64,000 nt of DNA, from NCBI GenBank assembly GCA_022539475.1, contig VCMS01000109.1, positions 97,194-161,193 on the forward strand, given 5' to 3'. Made by a program: the position numbers and the translations under genes. Under the pieces are notes generated by a model. The model was not told the origin of the DNA and did no database searches. It worked only from the letters and a program-made list of their open reading frames with translations. Source of the DNA: Gracilaria domingensis. Lineage: Eukaryota > Rhodophyta > Florideophyceae > Gracilariales > Gracilariaceae. Shown here piece by piece: positions 1 through 10,728 of the stretch (position 1 is the stretch's first letter; every line of letters begins with the position of its first letter).

Positions 1-1126
1 GATGGCGGGCGTGGCGCTGGGGGACGATGATGTGGGAACTAAACAAGTGATTAACTGTTTTGTTAGCAGCGGCGGTCGCGGCAGCGGCGGTGCATGGGCG
101 CGCAGCGCCTCGCGCGAGCCAGCTGCGCTCACGAATTCCAAGTCGCTTTCCAGTGGGGCGGCACCGGTGCGGTGCCAACACGTGTGCGGTGGAACTGCCG
201 TTCGCGCGCCGGAGGTGGTACCAGAGCAGCGTGCGCCGGCGCGCGCTTCGCCGTTTTCCGGCGGCAGCGCGGCGAGGCGCAGGTGCCCAGCGCTCGTAGA
301 TCAGTTTTGAGCTGCGCCGGCCCGTTTACACGCGTGTTGCACAGCCGTCCGCCGCCCCAGTCCGGGAGAAGGGCAAGGAGGAGGGAGAGGCGCAGAGATG
401 GCAGAGAGAGAGGGAGAGACGAGAGCCGCGATTTCCGCCCGTGTGCGTGTCTTTGGTTCACTTTCGGTCGACTGGTGTATTGCGCCAGGCATGCCGCTGA
501 ATCAAACGCCACACTTGCTCAATGACTCTTCCCGCGCGAGACAGCTTGCACCGCGCAGAACTTGGAACAACCGCCGCCCTCGCGCCGCGTAGCCCCCGCT
601 CGCCATTAAAGAGTGGCCGCACACGCCTGTAATCCGCGGCTGTCATACAAGCCCCGCAACGCGCACATAGTGACCAGAGCACACACTTCATTGGCATTGC
701 GTATATCTACTTCCGCTACCCAGTGGTTTTTGCCCCGAGGGCGGTTCCGACATGCGAATGACCAGGATGCGCTTGCACGCGTGCCTTTGTATCAACTAAG
801 CCCCCGAAAACCGACTCATGCTTTTCTGCGCTTCTGGGGGCGCTGATTGCTTGTCTCGCCTCCGCTCGCTGTTTGGCTGCATCGCTCATCAATATTGTTC
901 CACCCGCGTGTCGCCAGCTGTCCATCTTCAACATGCAACCTCTTAAAAAATCCTCTTCTCACCAACGCTTGCATATAACTTCATCCAATGTGAAGTCACT
1001 CACCAACGTTTGCGAGCATACCGTACAGAATAACAGTTATGTTTCTCTTTATTTCATATTGATGATTACTTTTCTGTACACAATCGCATCTTCCCACCCT
1101 GCCAGGCAGTTTTGCAACTCAAGCAG

Positions 1127-1168
1127 CGGCAGACGCGAACTTCAAATTTTTTAAGTTCACGTCTGCCG
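1127..1168. repeat. Hairpin, 16-bp arms
   Basis: Arms 1127-1142 and 1153-1168 are reverse complements except for one position (CGGCAGACGCGAACTT versus AAGTTCACGTCTGCCG). They flank a 10-nt T-rich loop. No adjacent gene is recognised, so a transcript-end or mobile-element role is open. Confidence 0.7.
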
Positions 1169-1643
1169 ACCCGACCCCAAGATCGACCCACCGCTGTGGC
1201 CGCCGCTCAATGAGCTCTCTTACCATCATCACGGTCGCATTGCTACGACTACCCTTCAGTAGTCGAACGGGCCGATGCTATTGTATACCGTTTTCCATGG
1301 AAAGTACGTGAAAGCAACTAACGTAATCTGCACAAAGAAATGCGATATGAGTTATAACAAGTTGCAGCATGTTCATCAATCTCGCCGACGGTCAGCGCTC
1401 TCCAGAGAGTCTCCGTCCACTGTGTCCAAGCCAACATTCCATCCAAAACTTCCAAATGTCAGTTTCAAAAATCCAGCACCAGTACTTTTGGTTAACAAGT
1501 CACACATATTGAGACATGCAAGCCCTTGCTCACGTTTACTGTACTTCAAACGAAAATCGGACTCGTGAGAGTTTACTGAATTAGAGCACTGCAATGTGAG
1601 TGGACCTACGTATTAGAGCTCTTATAGTATGCCACCCTTGGTA

Positions 1644-1670
1644 AAGACATGATGTTCAATATCATGTCTT
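1644..1670. repeat. Perfect 10-bp hairpin
   Basis: AAGACATGAT at 1644-1653 is the exact reverse complement of ATCATGTCTT at 1661-1670, with a 7-nt loop. It lies in AT-rich intergenic DNA. Confidence 0.6.
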
Positions 1671-2919
1671 CAATATCACCCCGATTGAATTAGACATCGG
1701 CAGGCCAGTCGACAGTATTATAGCACACTATTGCAAACAAAAAAAAAAACAAAATATATCTCAGGACTATTATATTTATATTGCTTGTTGCTTGTTCGTT
1801 AGAACATATTCCAGGCCAGTAGACATGACTAACTAGTCGAAAAAAGTGGTCCACGAAGCAACTAACCATACTTTGTATCTAGTTAGTCACTCGTATGAAA
1901 CGTGTACACCGTGCACTATATGCACCGTGTAATGCGTGTTTGAGCCGCCGCATGGCTTTTAGCGAAGAAGACACAAGTGTTTGAATTTAGACTGTCTCTG
2001 TTCTAGCAAACTTGTTCATACACCTCCGAAGCGATCAAAGTGAATATTATGAACTCAATGTAAATAACTCATTTCAAACTGTTGAGCATAATGCAGTTTT
2101 GGTGACTAAGAAGCAAGAGTAGCAGCAAAACAAGAAGCAAAACCCTGAAAAAAGCAGGCCCGTATGAATGACTGACTAACTATATCTTTTTCCCACCTGA
2201 GTTCGACTGACTCACTGTGGCATTGCTTTTGAGTCATAAATTGTAGTCAGCGTGTTCTAACCCCGCCGCATACAACCTGAGTTGATCTTCGGGAGGTTCC
2301 CTTTTTTAGCCGACTGATACGTTGATTAAAGTATGTACAGTTTTGATTTTCATGATCTGCATAATCTTTTCTGTCATCATTCTTTTTTTTTTATTACGTT
2401 CTATCTCTACGTCAGTTGTACTCAGAATGCAGAAAAAAAGTTGTTCGCTTGACGTCTGTGACTCCACTGCCACAAAATAAGGGCAGCAATTATAGGCCTC
2501 CAAACTAAAGAAAATAGCTTTAATCTTCAAACAAAATGCACATAATCCACAAATGCTTCTTACCAGGCACAAAGAGCAAATAATGCGACAAAGAGATAAG
2601 CTAAAGTCAAGCACATTTTAATACAAGACTTCCCTCTAAATTATTTATGCAGCTCGTATTTTTACGAACAATGGAAAAGAAAATTTTGAATACTTGATTT
2701 GCGACTGGTAAAGAGCGATAAATCAGAAAGACCTAACCTCAGATATTATTAAACAATACCAAATCAAGCAACCGATAAGTACATGAGAAACTCCAGATCT
2801 AACGAAAAGATGACTTAGATACACTTGGATAAATCAATCGTTGCGTATTTTGTAAAGGTAAAGCCTCTCTTTTCTTACTACATCCGGTTTACTTAAGGAT
2901 CAACTGCCAGCTCCTTTCT

Positions 2920-3730
2920 TGTAGAACAATCTAAAGAAGAGAAAAACCAGCGAGCCAGTTCGAAAACCTGCTCTTAAGAGATATTCGCGCATCGACAGTG
3001 CACACCGTATCCTTCAGTGTAAGTGTAAATCCAGGAAGACTTTAGGTTATGCCACAAAGTTGAGAAAGAATGGCCAAACGAAAACAAGTGACAGAAAAGA
3101 CGGGCACAGTAGTGTAGATCGCAGGTGGACAATGACGGTATCTGTAGTCAAATGTAGACATACAAAAGTGAATCAACCAAATAAAAATAGGTGTTAATGA
3201 TGCAAACAAATAGAAAAAACAAAATAAAGAACAGAGACAAACCCAAGTACTTGCGCGGAGAGAAAGTAACTCCCGGTAAACAAATATATGTGCACTCTCC
3301 GAGTCACAAGAGAAACAAAAGAAAAACAAGACCAATGATGGTATGCACTGCGTGGCATCTCTTGGTTGGAGCCGGGGGATAACTAGACCGTGCTGCGGTA
3401 ACTCGCTCCGCGAGGAGTTGGAGTCGTCCCGCAGGCGAAATAGTTAGAGCCGCACACCGGGGTACCTTTACTAGGTTGGTGATGGCGGTGAGCCATCACC
3501 TAAGTATTAGAATTAGCGGCCCTGTAGAGGGTTATTAAAAATATCTAAGTAATAAATTAATCTAGCACCTCATGTGCACCTCCCATTCCGGGCAGTCCTG
3601 ACAGTGTCGGACCAAAACCTACGAGGAATTTCTAAAACTTTTGAAAACATTCACTCCATCCAAACAAACAAATAGTGGCACACATGTACACATTCGGGGT
3701 CCGGATGCACGTCTTCGTGCTACTTATAAC
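2920..3730 (-). repeat. 3' LTR of element B, first part
   Basis: It aligns along its length with 26572-27370 and with the reverse complement of about 16340-17187. It begins TG at 2920 and is cut by element A at 3730, then resumes at 15703. The first 60 bp show many G-to-A and C-to-T differences from the right LTR. The last five bases, ATAAC (3726-3730), are the target duplicated on insertion of A. Confidence 0.85.
3478..3500. repeat. Conserved LTR hairpin (copies at 16603-16625 and 27130-27152)
   Basis: GGTGATGG and CCATCACC form a perfect 8-bp stem with a 7-nt loop. The same hairpin is preserved without change in all three LTR copies of this family, although the surrounding LTR has diverged. 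It may be a structured RNA element in the R/U5 region, but that role is inference. Confidence 0.65.
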
Positions 3731-4704
3731 TCTGGGGCAAACTCGGAAGAGTGAAACCCACCAGACTGTCCGAAGGTCCGCTCTCGTAAGAGATGGCAGA
3801 CCAGTGACAGAGCCCTCTGTACCACCGTAACTCGGTTGTAAGGCCGAAGTGGCAACTGGCTATACCTACAGAGGTGCTAGGCCACGTCGTGAGGAAACGA
3901 TGAGAAACTCCAGAGATGGGGTGGCATCGGCAACGATGAAACACGACCAACGACAGGTGTAGTCCCGAGAGGGAAAGCAACAGAAAACAACAACCAAACA
4001 ACACCCACACGCGACGGGTAGGGCCTCCTCGGCACTGTGCCCGGAGCGGGGCGAGATCCTCCAACGGTAATGCACGGGTTTCCTTAAACACGGCAAAACT
4101 CTATACAGAGTCGGATCACTTCGTAATCTAGTTCTATACCTCCTCGGTACGACCCTCAGGTCCCGACGTCAACGACAGATGTTCCTCAAAGGTACCGAGA
4201 GGGTAGGACCACCGTAACCAGACGTGGCTATACTCGCGAGAGTGATAACCCACGTAGGCGGTTGACGCCAGAGCCTCACTCGTGTAGAGTCCACTCAGGA
4301 GAGCGCTACTCGACAAAGAGTTCACTTAGAAGTGCTCGGGTTGACTTTACAAAGGTGCTCGCGACGACGAGGTCGAGCTCACCTAAGTAGGTCTAAACTA
4401 ACTATGTACACGTGGTGCACACCCGCAGGGGTCCGTACACGTGGCTAGCCCAGTGTCAGGCACCTCAGGTGCACTACCTATTGTCCCGTAATATGCACAC
4501 ACACGGTGGTGTAGTACACGCGTCCACCTAGCGGTATTGGCCAGCAATGGCAACCCTGATTACAGGTAACTGTGGGAAAGCCATTCCAAAAGTAACCGCC
4601 AAAATTGGGTCCAACTCATAACTCTTCGAGTGCATCCTCGTATCACTCCCCTGAGTATATGAGGCGCATCATCCTGATAACCACGCAAATTGCGTTGCTC
4701 TACA
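3731..4704 (-). repeat. 3' LTR of element A
   Basis: It is a near-identical direct copy of 14729-15702. In minus sense it starts TGTAGAGC. The other end reads CCCCAGA here against CCCCACA in the 5' LTR, so the terminal CA has mutated. Short open frames inside are duplicated in both LTRs and have no recognisable domain. Confidence 0.93.
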
Positions 4705-4717
4705 TCTCCCCCTCCTT
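4705..4717 (-). other. Polypurine tract of element A
   Basis: In minus sense the sequence is AAGGAGGGGGAGA directly abutting the 3' LTR start TGTAGAGC. This is the expected plus-strand DNA priming site. Equivalents are at about 15793-15802 (element B) and 29647-29659 (element C). Confidence 0.85.
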
Positions 4718-4783
4718 AGAGCCGAGAACGACTTCGAGGCTGAAGTTTTGTGCGAAACGTAAGTACGTAAATACGTCACAGTC

Positions 4784-6637
4784 ATGAGCGGTACCAACTC
4801 CTCGGTTTCTATACCTCGCAAGCGCGATACACACTCAAGCGAACAGAGTATTCAAGTATCCGAACTCGATCACAGTACATCATCTGTCATTCCGATGAAC
4901 CCGAATCAGTTTCCTCATCACCCGACGGGTCAAGCGAGCGCGTCGAACTACCCTCAGCCGGGTTCTGCGACGGCTCCACTGCCTCAGTCTCAACCGATGG
5001 TCCCGGTGAACGTTCCGTTATGGAATTCAGCGCAAGCGATGCCGCTGATGGCGAACCAAGCTGGTTGGATATCGAGGGAATCTCTCGCAGTACGCGATCC
5101 ACTCCGTGATGGGTTTGCGTTCAGCCGTGCACCGTGGTTTCATCCGGTAGCTGTTAACGATGTCACTCTCCTGGAGTCGTATGCCGAAAACGGCTTCCTA
5201 CCGGGCGGTCTGCCGTTAGCGGTAGTGCAATCCCCAGAATGGAAAGTTCGTATAGCGATCGACCCGATGCTCCTCCGGTACGATACCCGCGAGGGTGAGA
5301 ACCTGAACACCGCGCGCGCGGAACACGCGAAGTTGGCGTACAAGAGACTCAGTCGAGTGCAACTCGAGCACCTGGTTCCACCGTCATATGGGTTCGATAC
5401 TCCGTTCTACCGTACTTTCGGTGAAGTCCGATATGGAGACAATTTGGCGGCGTTCGACCATGCGCGGTACGCTGGCGATGGCCCGACCACATCGAGGTTG
5501 ATGTTGTGCTGGAATCGGCCCATACTCCGAGCGGAGTTCCGATATCTTCGCAAGAACGCTTCCCAGGGTGGGTTCGTCAACCGCATTCGGTTTGAGCGGA
5601 AAGCTCGTTCCCGTCATGGGTATCTGATTCCGTATCCGAATATCGAGACCGAGAGGTACAGACCGCAGGCCCTTGTTGGACGGTTCCCTCCTCTACCAGA
5701 TTGGTGGCGTGATGTGGAGGTACCCAAAAGGTGTTTTGTAGAGCTGCCTCCGTGCTTGAGTTACATCGGCTCCCGATTGATCAACGATCCGCGTTCAGGA
5801 TGGTGGGGTCCCTTAGCCGGCGAGTGGGTGGCACGCGTAGCAGCGTTTCTCCTCTGGGAGGCTTAGGACAACTACCGTGTTTGGTATATTCCGCCGATGC
5901 TTCACAGCATTATCCGCTCGCTGGATTTGCACACTCCCTTGGGGTCCGAAGAGAACGTGGATGAGATCCATTACATCTTGTATGTTATCGATGGAATCGA
6001 TTGGGAAACGGTGCCCCGTTCGCAACGCGGGAAAGGTCCCCGTCGTCACTTCGACCGCTCACCCGGTAGGAGACATCCCACCGCAGGAGATTTCGTGTAT
6101 TACGACCCATGGGAGGGTACGATGACGACTAGCGCGTATGCCGAGTGGGCAGCGAACCAGCCACGGTCGATTCCAGACAGTCACCCCGTTGGGTTCATGT
6201 TCAGTGACAACTGGGTCGCCCCAGTGGATCTGGATGATCCGAACATGGATACTGGTGGAGAGGCGGCGGGAGCACTCGTCGAGATGGACCAGAAGTTGGT
6301 GAACGACCTACCGGCGGCGAATCAGGTGTTGCACGCCAGCGGCGGGGTACCCCAGGCTCCTGTGGGTTGGAATGTTCCGACTCAAGCGAGTGATCCGGTG
6401 GTGGGTCCGGCCCCTGTAGCGGCTACCGTTCCTTCGGTCCTTCCGGCCCCGACAGCTCCGGTCGCTCCGGGAGATTCTCCGGCGACCATGGCGATGTTGC
6501 GCGCCAGTCTCCAGAACGCTGGAATTATCGTGCCCGATCATCTCACCACTATGGCAGGGATACTGGCTTACGCCATTCCGCACCCTTCGCAGGGTCCCTC
6601 CGGTAGCGGCGGTGCCGGTCCCTCATCGGGGGTGTAA
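4784..6637 (+). CDS. Extra antisense gene of element A (unknown protein, one in-frame stop)
   Basis: I do not recognise this protein. The frame runs from an ATG 79 bp inside the 3' LTR edge to a TAA at 6635-6637. That is 617 codons, interrupted once by TAG at 5864-5866, where element B has a histidine codon. Residues 1-95 are Ser/Pro/Gln-rich and probably disordered. Residues 100-430 form a conserved block rich in Trp, Tyr and Arg (RAPWFH, SYAENG, LRAEFRYLR, RFERKARS, PPLPDWW, ELPPCLSYIGS, DRSPGRR). The C-terminus is Pro/Ala/Val-rich. Homologues lie at the same place in elements B and C. It is opposite in strand to gag-pol and converges with it across 386 bp of CT-rich DNA. A promoter in or beside the 3' LTR would be needed to express it (inference). 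Confidence 0.85.
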
Positions 6638-7023
6638 GATGACCAGCAGGGCTGGAGGACTTGGTCCTTAGTATAAGGTAGAAACAGTAAAACCATCTAG
6701 TGGTAACTTTCCCTTCACCCTTTTGCCTGTTCTTCACGAACTTGATCGATCTTCGATTACTTCTTCACTCACACTGTGTTCAAGTGTACTTCACTTCCCT
6801 GGTGCTTCACTTCTTTGGCGCTTCTTCTACTCTAACCTTTTTAAATCGGTACAACCGGCATTTCGGTATGCTCTTCTTTCTTTCTTCTCACTTCCTCTAG
6901 TTCAGTCTCAACCGCTTCATTGGTCTTCTTCCTTCATTCATCTCCCACACAGAAGGGGTCAACTCTCCATTCTGAGTCTTCCGCATCGCGGTATAGTTGA
7001 AAGCTCCTCACCGGGAACGGTTC
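6638..7023. other. CT-rich convergent spacer
   Basis: This non-coding stretch separates the 3' ends of the plus-strand extra gene and minus-strand pol of element A. It is rich in CTT/TTC runs. Element B has the counterpart at 18607-18966, with the same composition and a similar length. It may carry both transcripts' 3' ends (inference). Confidence 0.5.
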
Positions 7024-7377
7024 TTATCCCACCTGAGCTTGGTCCAGGTTGGACGGCAAGGCTGACCGAGTGGGACGGTGGTATGAAACGATCTTCGACC
7101 TAGGTATGTGCTCGACCGGCTCCATGGTGTCCTCCTCGGCGGAGTAGCCATACCATCGCACTTGGTACAGTACCGTCCCATCGGGGTCTACAACATGACG
7201 TACGATACGTTCGATCACGTATTCCTGCGGGTACACCTCGGTGTTTGACTGCTCTCCTTCACCCATTGTGGTTTCGTACCTTCGAGGGTGGCGAGGTGGT
7301 GGCCGGCTAACCTCTAGAGGGGTTCCTCTTGGACTTAACCAGTCACGACTCACTAGGAGTTCCTCGCTGCGCGACAA
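7024..7377 (-). CDS. Chromodomain at the C-terminus of element A pol
   Basis: About 117 residues. The middle reads EYVIERIVRH, then YQVRWYGYSAEEDTMEP and HIPRSKIVSYH, the classic chromodomain with its aromatic residues (Tyr, Trp-Tyr-Gly-Tyr) and the Glu-Pro turn. In chromoviruses this domain ends the integrase and is thought to steer insertion to marked chromatin. It shares the integrase frame but is separated from it by several stops between 7378 and 7960. No ATG precedes it, so it was part of a polyprotein. Element B keeps a damaged copy at 18967-19332. Confidence 0.85.
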   Translation of the reverse strand: MSRSEELLVSRDWLSPRGTPLEVSRPPPRHPRRYETTMGEGEQSNTEVYPQEYVIERIVRHVVDPDGTVLYQVRWYGYSAEEDTMEPVEHIPRSKIVSYHRPTRSALPSNLDQAQVG

Positions 7378-7959
7378 CTACAACTTACGCCAGGAGCGTC
7401 CAATCTTCAATCTGAAAGGTTTTTCTTGAAGTACTCTCCTTCTTGAGTTTGACGAGCTTCGGCTCGTCTTGGTTGGGCTTCCGACCGTCCAACGGTAGCT
7501 TCGGGATTCTGAGCTCCCTCTTGCTATCCAGAAGGATCGTCCGTGCGACGGAGAACGGGCAGGGTCTCGCTCGTGCGCCATGGAGGCGGATTGACCAATC
7601 ACGGTGCATATCGCGGCCTTCTGGTTGGCCAGGCGATGGCACGTGTGAGCCACGAGTTACCCTAACAGGTGTCCGTTCGCCTACGGTTGGCGACCGTACA
7701 TCGTGCACCGTTCACGTGTGGTACTCGCGCACGCGACTTACTGTCAGCAGTTCCCCGCGTCGGCGGTGCTTTCAGTACGTCACCACGTCACACAACGTGT
7801 TACTCTCCATTTGGGTGTGTCATGAGTCGTCTGCCACGCGGCGTGGGTGCACCATCCACGGTTTCCAAACTCGTACTTTGTACTTCACCTTTCCAAGGTT
7901 CTTTTCCCAAATAATACGCGGGTAAGTACGACTTCTCGTTTCCTCATACCACGGCGTGG
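7378..7959 (-). pseudogene. Decayed linker between integrase and chromodomain, element A
   Basis: In the integrase frame this stretch contains several stops, and the longest open pieces (7385-7708 and 7378-7653) show no domain. Family logic says the integrase C-terminal tail once ran through here to the chromodomain. Element B's equivalent (about 19340-19930) is likewise degenerate. Confidence 0.5.
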
Positions 7960-9423
7960 TTAACACCGGTCGGTAACATTGAGCTGATCTACCGCTTGCC
8001 GTTCTGCGTTCTCCGGAAAGCCCGGGTCTACAGATACTGTCTTCTCCGCTCTGCGGGTGGTGAACTCACTCAGTTGTGGTGTTCCCGACGGGGTTACGTT
8101 ATCCACAGCGGTATGTACCCCCTGGGTGGGTCGTGTCGTTTCCTGCGCATTGCTCAACGAACTCGACGGAGTATCACCACGAGGTACAGCGCCTCGGCGC
8201 ACCACAACGCTATCGGTAGAGACCGCGAGATTGGTTGCGGTACCTTGCGACACAGTGTGACCGTGCGACGCCGGTGTAACGGGTTCCGTACTTTCCCCCC
8301 CCTCCTTAGGCCGTGGCACGGGAGCCACGACGTCCGGTGGGGGGTCAACTCTAGTTGAGTTTTCCTCTTCGTCTCCCGCAACGGGTTGTGCTACCCGCGT
8401 GGGTGATTCTGACTTCGGTAGATCCGATAAGCCGCGATCAGGGCGGAGAGTCGCAGGGCGCGAAGATACGACCTGTTCGTCCCCTGTAGCTTCACCCAGT
8501 TGGGTGTTAACGTGAACGTAGGGTGGTGGGGCCAGCGCGACACGGTCTAACGATATCCGCTCGTAGAGATTATTGTTATCCAATACTACGGTATCTTCCG
8601 TGACGGAAATAACCCTGTAGGGTCCTTCTGCGATAGGCGAGAGCTTGTGGCGGCGTTCCTTCTCCGGATTATAGTATTCTTTGCGGAGAAATACCATATC
8701 GTCTGGTTTGACCTTTGGTAATGGGGTCTTAACCTTCGCATCGAAGTTGCGCTTATAAGCGGCCTGCGCCTTATCCATAGCTGTGCGAGCGACCGGTACC
8801 ATTTTGGTTAACCAATCCTTCCAAGCGTTCCTGTATAACCCAACAGACGGGTACGTAGAAAGCGTTTCTTGAGCCTCGATTGCAACCGGTGGTGGCACTC
8901 TTGACAATACCAACTCAAAAGGTGCTAGCTTCGTTACCCGGTGGACTTGGGTGCTGTACGCATACGTAATAGCGTCCGTATACAAATCCCAATCCTTAGG
9001 ATGATCTGCCACATAAGATCTTAATGCATTTAGCATTGTTCGGTTAAATCGTTCTACCTGACCATTTGTTTGGGGGTGGTAGGTGGTCGTAAATAGATTC
9101 TTGACACTGAAGATCCGAGAGACCTCCTTGAAAAACTTCGACGTGAACTGTGAACCGTTATCTGATAATAGATGAGCCGGTGGACCGTACACAAAGACCC
9201 AGTGGGTGACAAAAGCTTGTGCAACCACGGTGGCCGTAATCCGTTTCAGCGGGACTGTCCGTACCAACTTAGAGAACCGATCGGTGATAACCAGAAGGTA
9301 TCGATTACCTCTTGCGGTTCTGATCAATTCACCGAAGATATCGATAGCGATAAACTCCAAAGGAGACCGTGCTGGGAACAGCGTTAACTTCTTCGCGTAC
9401 TTACGAAGTTTCACGTTATTCAT
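7960..9423 (-). CDS. Integrase catalytic core and tail, element A
   Basis: Retroviral-type integrase core. The DDE triad is visible: first Asp in FIAIDIFG, second in LLSDNGSQF, and Glu in NGQVERFNR exactly 35 residues later (D-35-E). Surrounding motifs VITDRFSKLVR and TTTYHPQTNG are typical of Ty3/gypsy. After the core come the GPY/F-like region (KLSPIAEGPYRVI) and a long Ser/Thr/Pro/Glu-rich tail of about 190 residues ending in a stop. The zinc-binding HHCC region lies upstream in another frame (9416-10225), so a one-base indel near 9425 separates them. Confidence 0.9.
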   Translation of the reverse strand: MNNVKLRKYAKKLTLFPARSPLEFIAIDIFGELIRTARGNRYLLVITDRFSKLVRTVPLKRITATVVAQAFVTHWVFVYGPPAHLLSDNGSQFTSKFFKEVSRIFSVKNLFTTTYHPQTNGQVERFNRTMLNALRSYVADHPKDWDLYTDAITYAYSTQVHRVTKLAPFELVLSRVPPPVAIEAQETLSTYPSVGLYRNAWKDWLTKMVPVARTAMDKAQAAYKRNFDAKVKTPLPKVKPDDMVFLRKEYYNPEKERRHKLSPIAEGPYRVISVTEDTVVLDNNNLYERISLDRVALAPPPYVHVNTQLGEATGDEQVVSSRPATLRPDRGLSDLPKSESPTRVAQPVAGDEEENSTRVDPPPDVVAPVPRPKEGGESTEPVTPASHGHTVSQGTATNLAVSTDSVVVRRGAVPRGDTPSSSLSNAQETTRPTQGVHTAVDNVTPSGTPQLSEFTTRRAEKTVSVDPGFPENAERQAVDQLNVTDRC

Positions 9424-10225
9424 TAGCGCACTCGGTGCAAGAGCGTCGTACTGCGTAGCAGTCCAATGCCATTGACGGCCAGTAAAAATCCCTACGCAGG
9501 GTCAAGTATAGTTTTCGACCTCCTGGGTGGGCTCCTACCTTCACATAGTGTGTCATGACCAACACACGGTTTTGCAGCGAGTATGGGACCACAATTTGGG
9601 TATACGCTTCGACCAACCTAACCAGGTACCCCTGATCGTTAACCTGAAAAGGTATACGATCTCCTCCATTGAGACGAGCGCGAATTCGCGTACAAAACTC
9701 ATCCGTTTGCTGTTCTCGGATCATCTCCTCGGGAGTGATGGGTACAAAAGATCCAGTCAAGGGATCCAACTTCTCAGAAGTGAGCAGGATGTCGTCACAG
9801 ATGTCATCCGACAAAGATTCGACCCAACCTGCTTGTTCTTCCACCATAAAGCATGGTATGTCCAGACCGTCAACTGGTGCCGCTTCTGCATTTGTTCCCA
9901 AGCGGGAGAGTGCATCTGCCTGCAGATTCAACGTTCCTTTTTTGTACGTAACTGTGAAATCGAACTCCGATAACCTCAAGCGCCAACGCATCAAGCGTCC
10001 TGATGGTTCCGAGATTTCCATGAGCCATCGGAGAGATGAGTGGTCCGTATGTACCGTAAAATGGTTGCCCATAAGATATGGCCTCAGTGTAGTTAGAGCC
10101 CATACAACGGCTAAGCACTCTTTCTCCGAAACTGAGTAGTTACGTTCGTGTACGTTCAAGGATCGCGACCCCAATATCCAATTGGATGTCTCACGCCGTC
10201 TTCCGTGACCTGAAACAGGGCGCAA
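9416..10225 (-). CDS. RNase H end and integrase zinc-binding region, element A
   Basis: The piece continues RNase H (LNVHERNYSVSEKECLAVVWAL, then VHTDHSSLRWLM and QADALSRLG) and runs into the integrase N-terminal zinc finger. The finger is seen as two His spaced as in THYVKVGAHPGG and two Cys in RRSCTEC. Both flanking pieces are in another frame, so two indels about 740 bp apart, near 10165 and 9425, compensate each other. Confidence 0.85.
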   Translation of the reverse strand: MRPVSGHGRRRETSNWILGSRSLNVHERNYSVSEKECLAVVWALTTLRPYLMGNHFTVHTDHSSLRWLMEISEPSGRLMRWRLRLSEFDFTVTYKKGTLNLQADALSRLGTNAEAAPVDGLDIPCFMVEEQAGWVESLSDDICDDILLTSEKLDPLTGSFVPITPEEMIREQQTDEFCTRIRARLNGGDRIPFQVNDQGYLVRLVEAYTQIVVPYSLQNRVLVMTHYVKVGAHPGGRKLYLTLRRDFYWPSMALDCYAVRRSCTECANE

Positions 10226-10710
10226 CCAACCTGTTGTGCACTGGCGTCAGTGTCTACTTCGAATGGAAGTCCTAGCTTAGGCAAAGCCAAGATTGGCTGT
10301 GACATTACTGCGTCAATTAATGCCGAAAAGGCAGACGCTTCCGCGTCGCCTAGGGGTTCCAGTTGAACTGGTTGACCTTTCCTCAAAAGGTGGTTAAGAG
10401 GGGTCGCAATATCTGCGAAGTTCGGGACAAAACGCCGATATACATTACAAAGACCCAGAAAACTGCGGAGTTCCGTTTGTGTCGTAGGGTGTTTCGCTTC
10501 CTTCAGCGACTTCACGCGAACTGCGTCAACTGAGAGCTGTCCAGGTCGAATGATATGCCCTAGGTATTTGACAGAATCTGTGAAGAACTCGCACGTCTTG
10601 AGTTTCAGCGTAATGCCCGCGTCCTTGAGGACTCTCATGACGTCCCGGACGTGTGTTAAGTGGTCATCAAGGTTATCGGAGAACACGATGATATCGTCAA
10701 GATACACCAA
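10156..10710 (-). CDS. Reverse transcriptase C-terminal half and RNase H start, element A
   Basis: It begins with the polymerase active-site box VYLDDIIVFS, keeping both catalytic Asp, then KCEFF-like (KTCEFFTDSVKYLGHII) and LRSFLGLCNVYRRFVPNFA. RNase H opens with FEVDTDASAQQVGCALFQ. It is in the frame of the upstream protease-RT segment but is cut from it by a single TGA at 10729-10731, where element B has a proline codon. It ends at a frameshift near 10165. Confidence 0.9.
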   Translation of the reverse strand: MVYLDDIIVFSDNLDDHLTHVRDVMRVLKDAGITLKLKTCEFFTDSVKYLGHIIRPGQLSVDAVRVKSLKEAKHPTTQTELRSFLGLCNVYRRFVPNFADIATPLNHLLRKGQPVQLEPLGDAEASAFSALIDAVMSQPILALPKLGLPFEVDTDASAQQVGCALFQVTEDGVRHPIGYWGRDP

Positions 10711-10728
10711 GCAGGTCTTCCACTTGAA

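Larger units (their letters stand above)
1..2914. other. No supported gene; GC-rich then AT-rich DNA
   Basis: About the first 900 bases are GC-rich, with overlapping open frames on both strands (for example 94-525 plus and 129-512 minus). These are arginine/proline/alanine-rich and show no recognisable domain, so I treat them as composition artefacts. The rest is AT-rich with only short low-complexity frames. Two clear hairpins are listed separately. The right edge is set by the target duplication of a large retroelement at 2915-2919. Confidence 0.6.

Noticed and set aside
94-525. Open frames on both strands in the GC-rich left end
   Set aside because: Arg/Pro/Ala-rich on both strands with no domain; explained by base composition.
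2306-2614. Minus-strand frame rich in Cys, Leu and Ile
   Set aside because: Low-complexity AT-rich DNA with no recognisable motif or context.
3720-4325. Minus-strand frames in the LTR, repeated at 14628-15323
   Set aside because: They are the same LTR sequence twice; no domain, and they overlap LTR boundaries.
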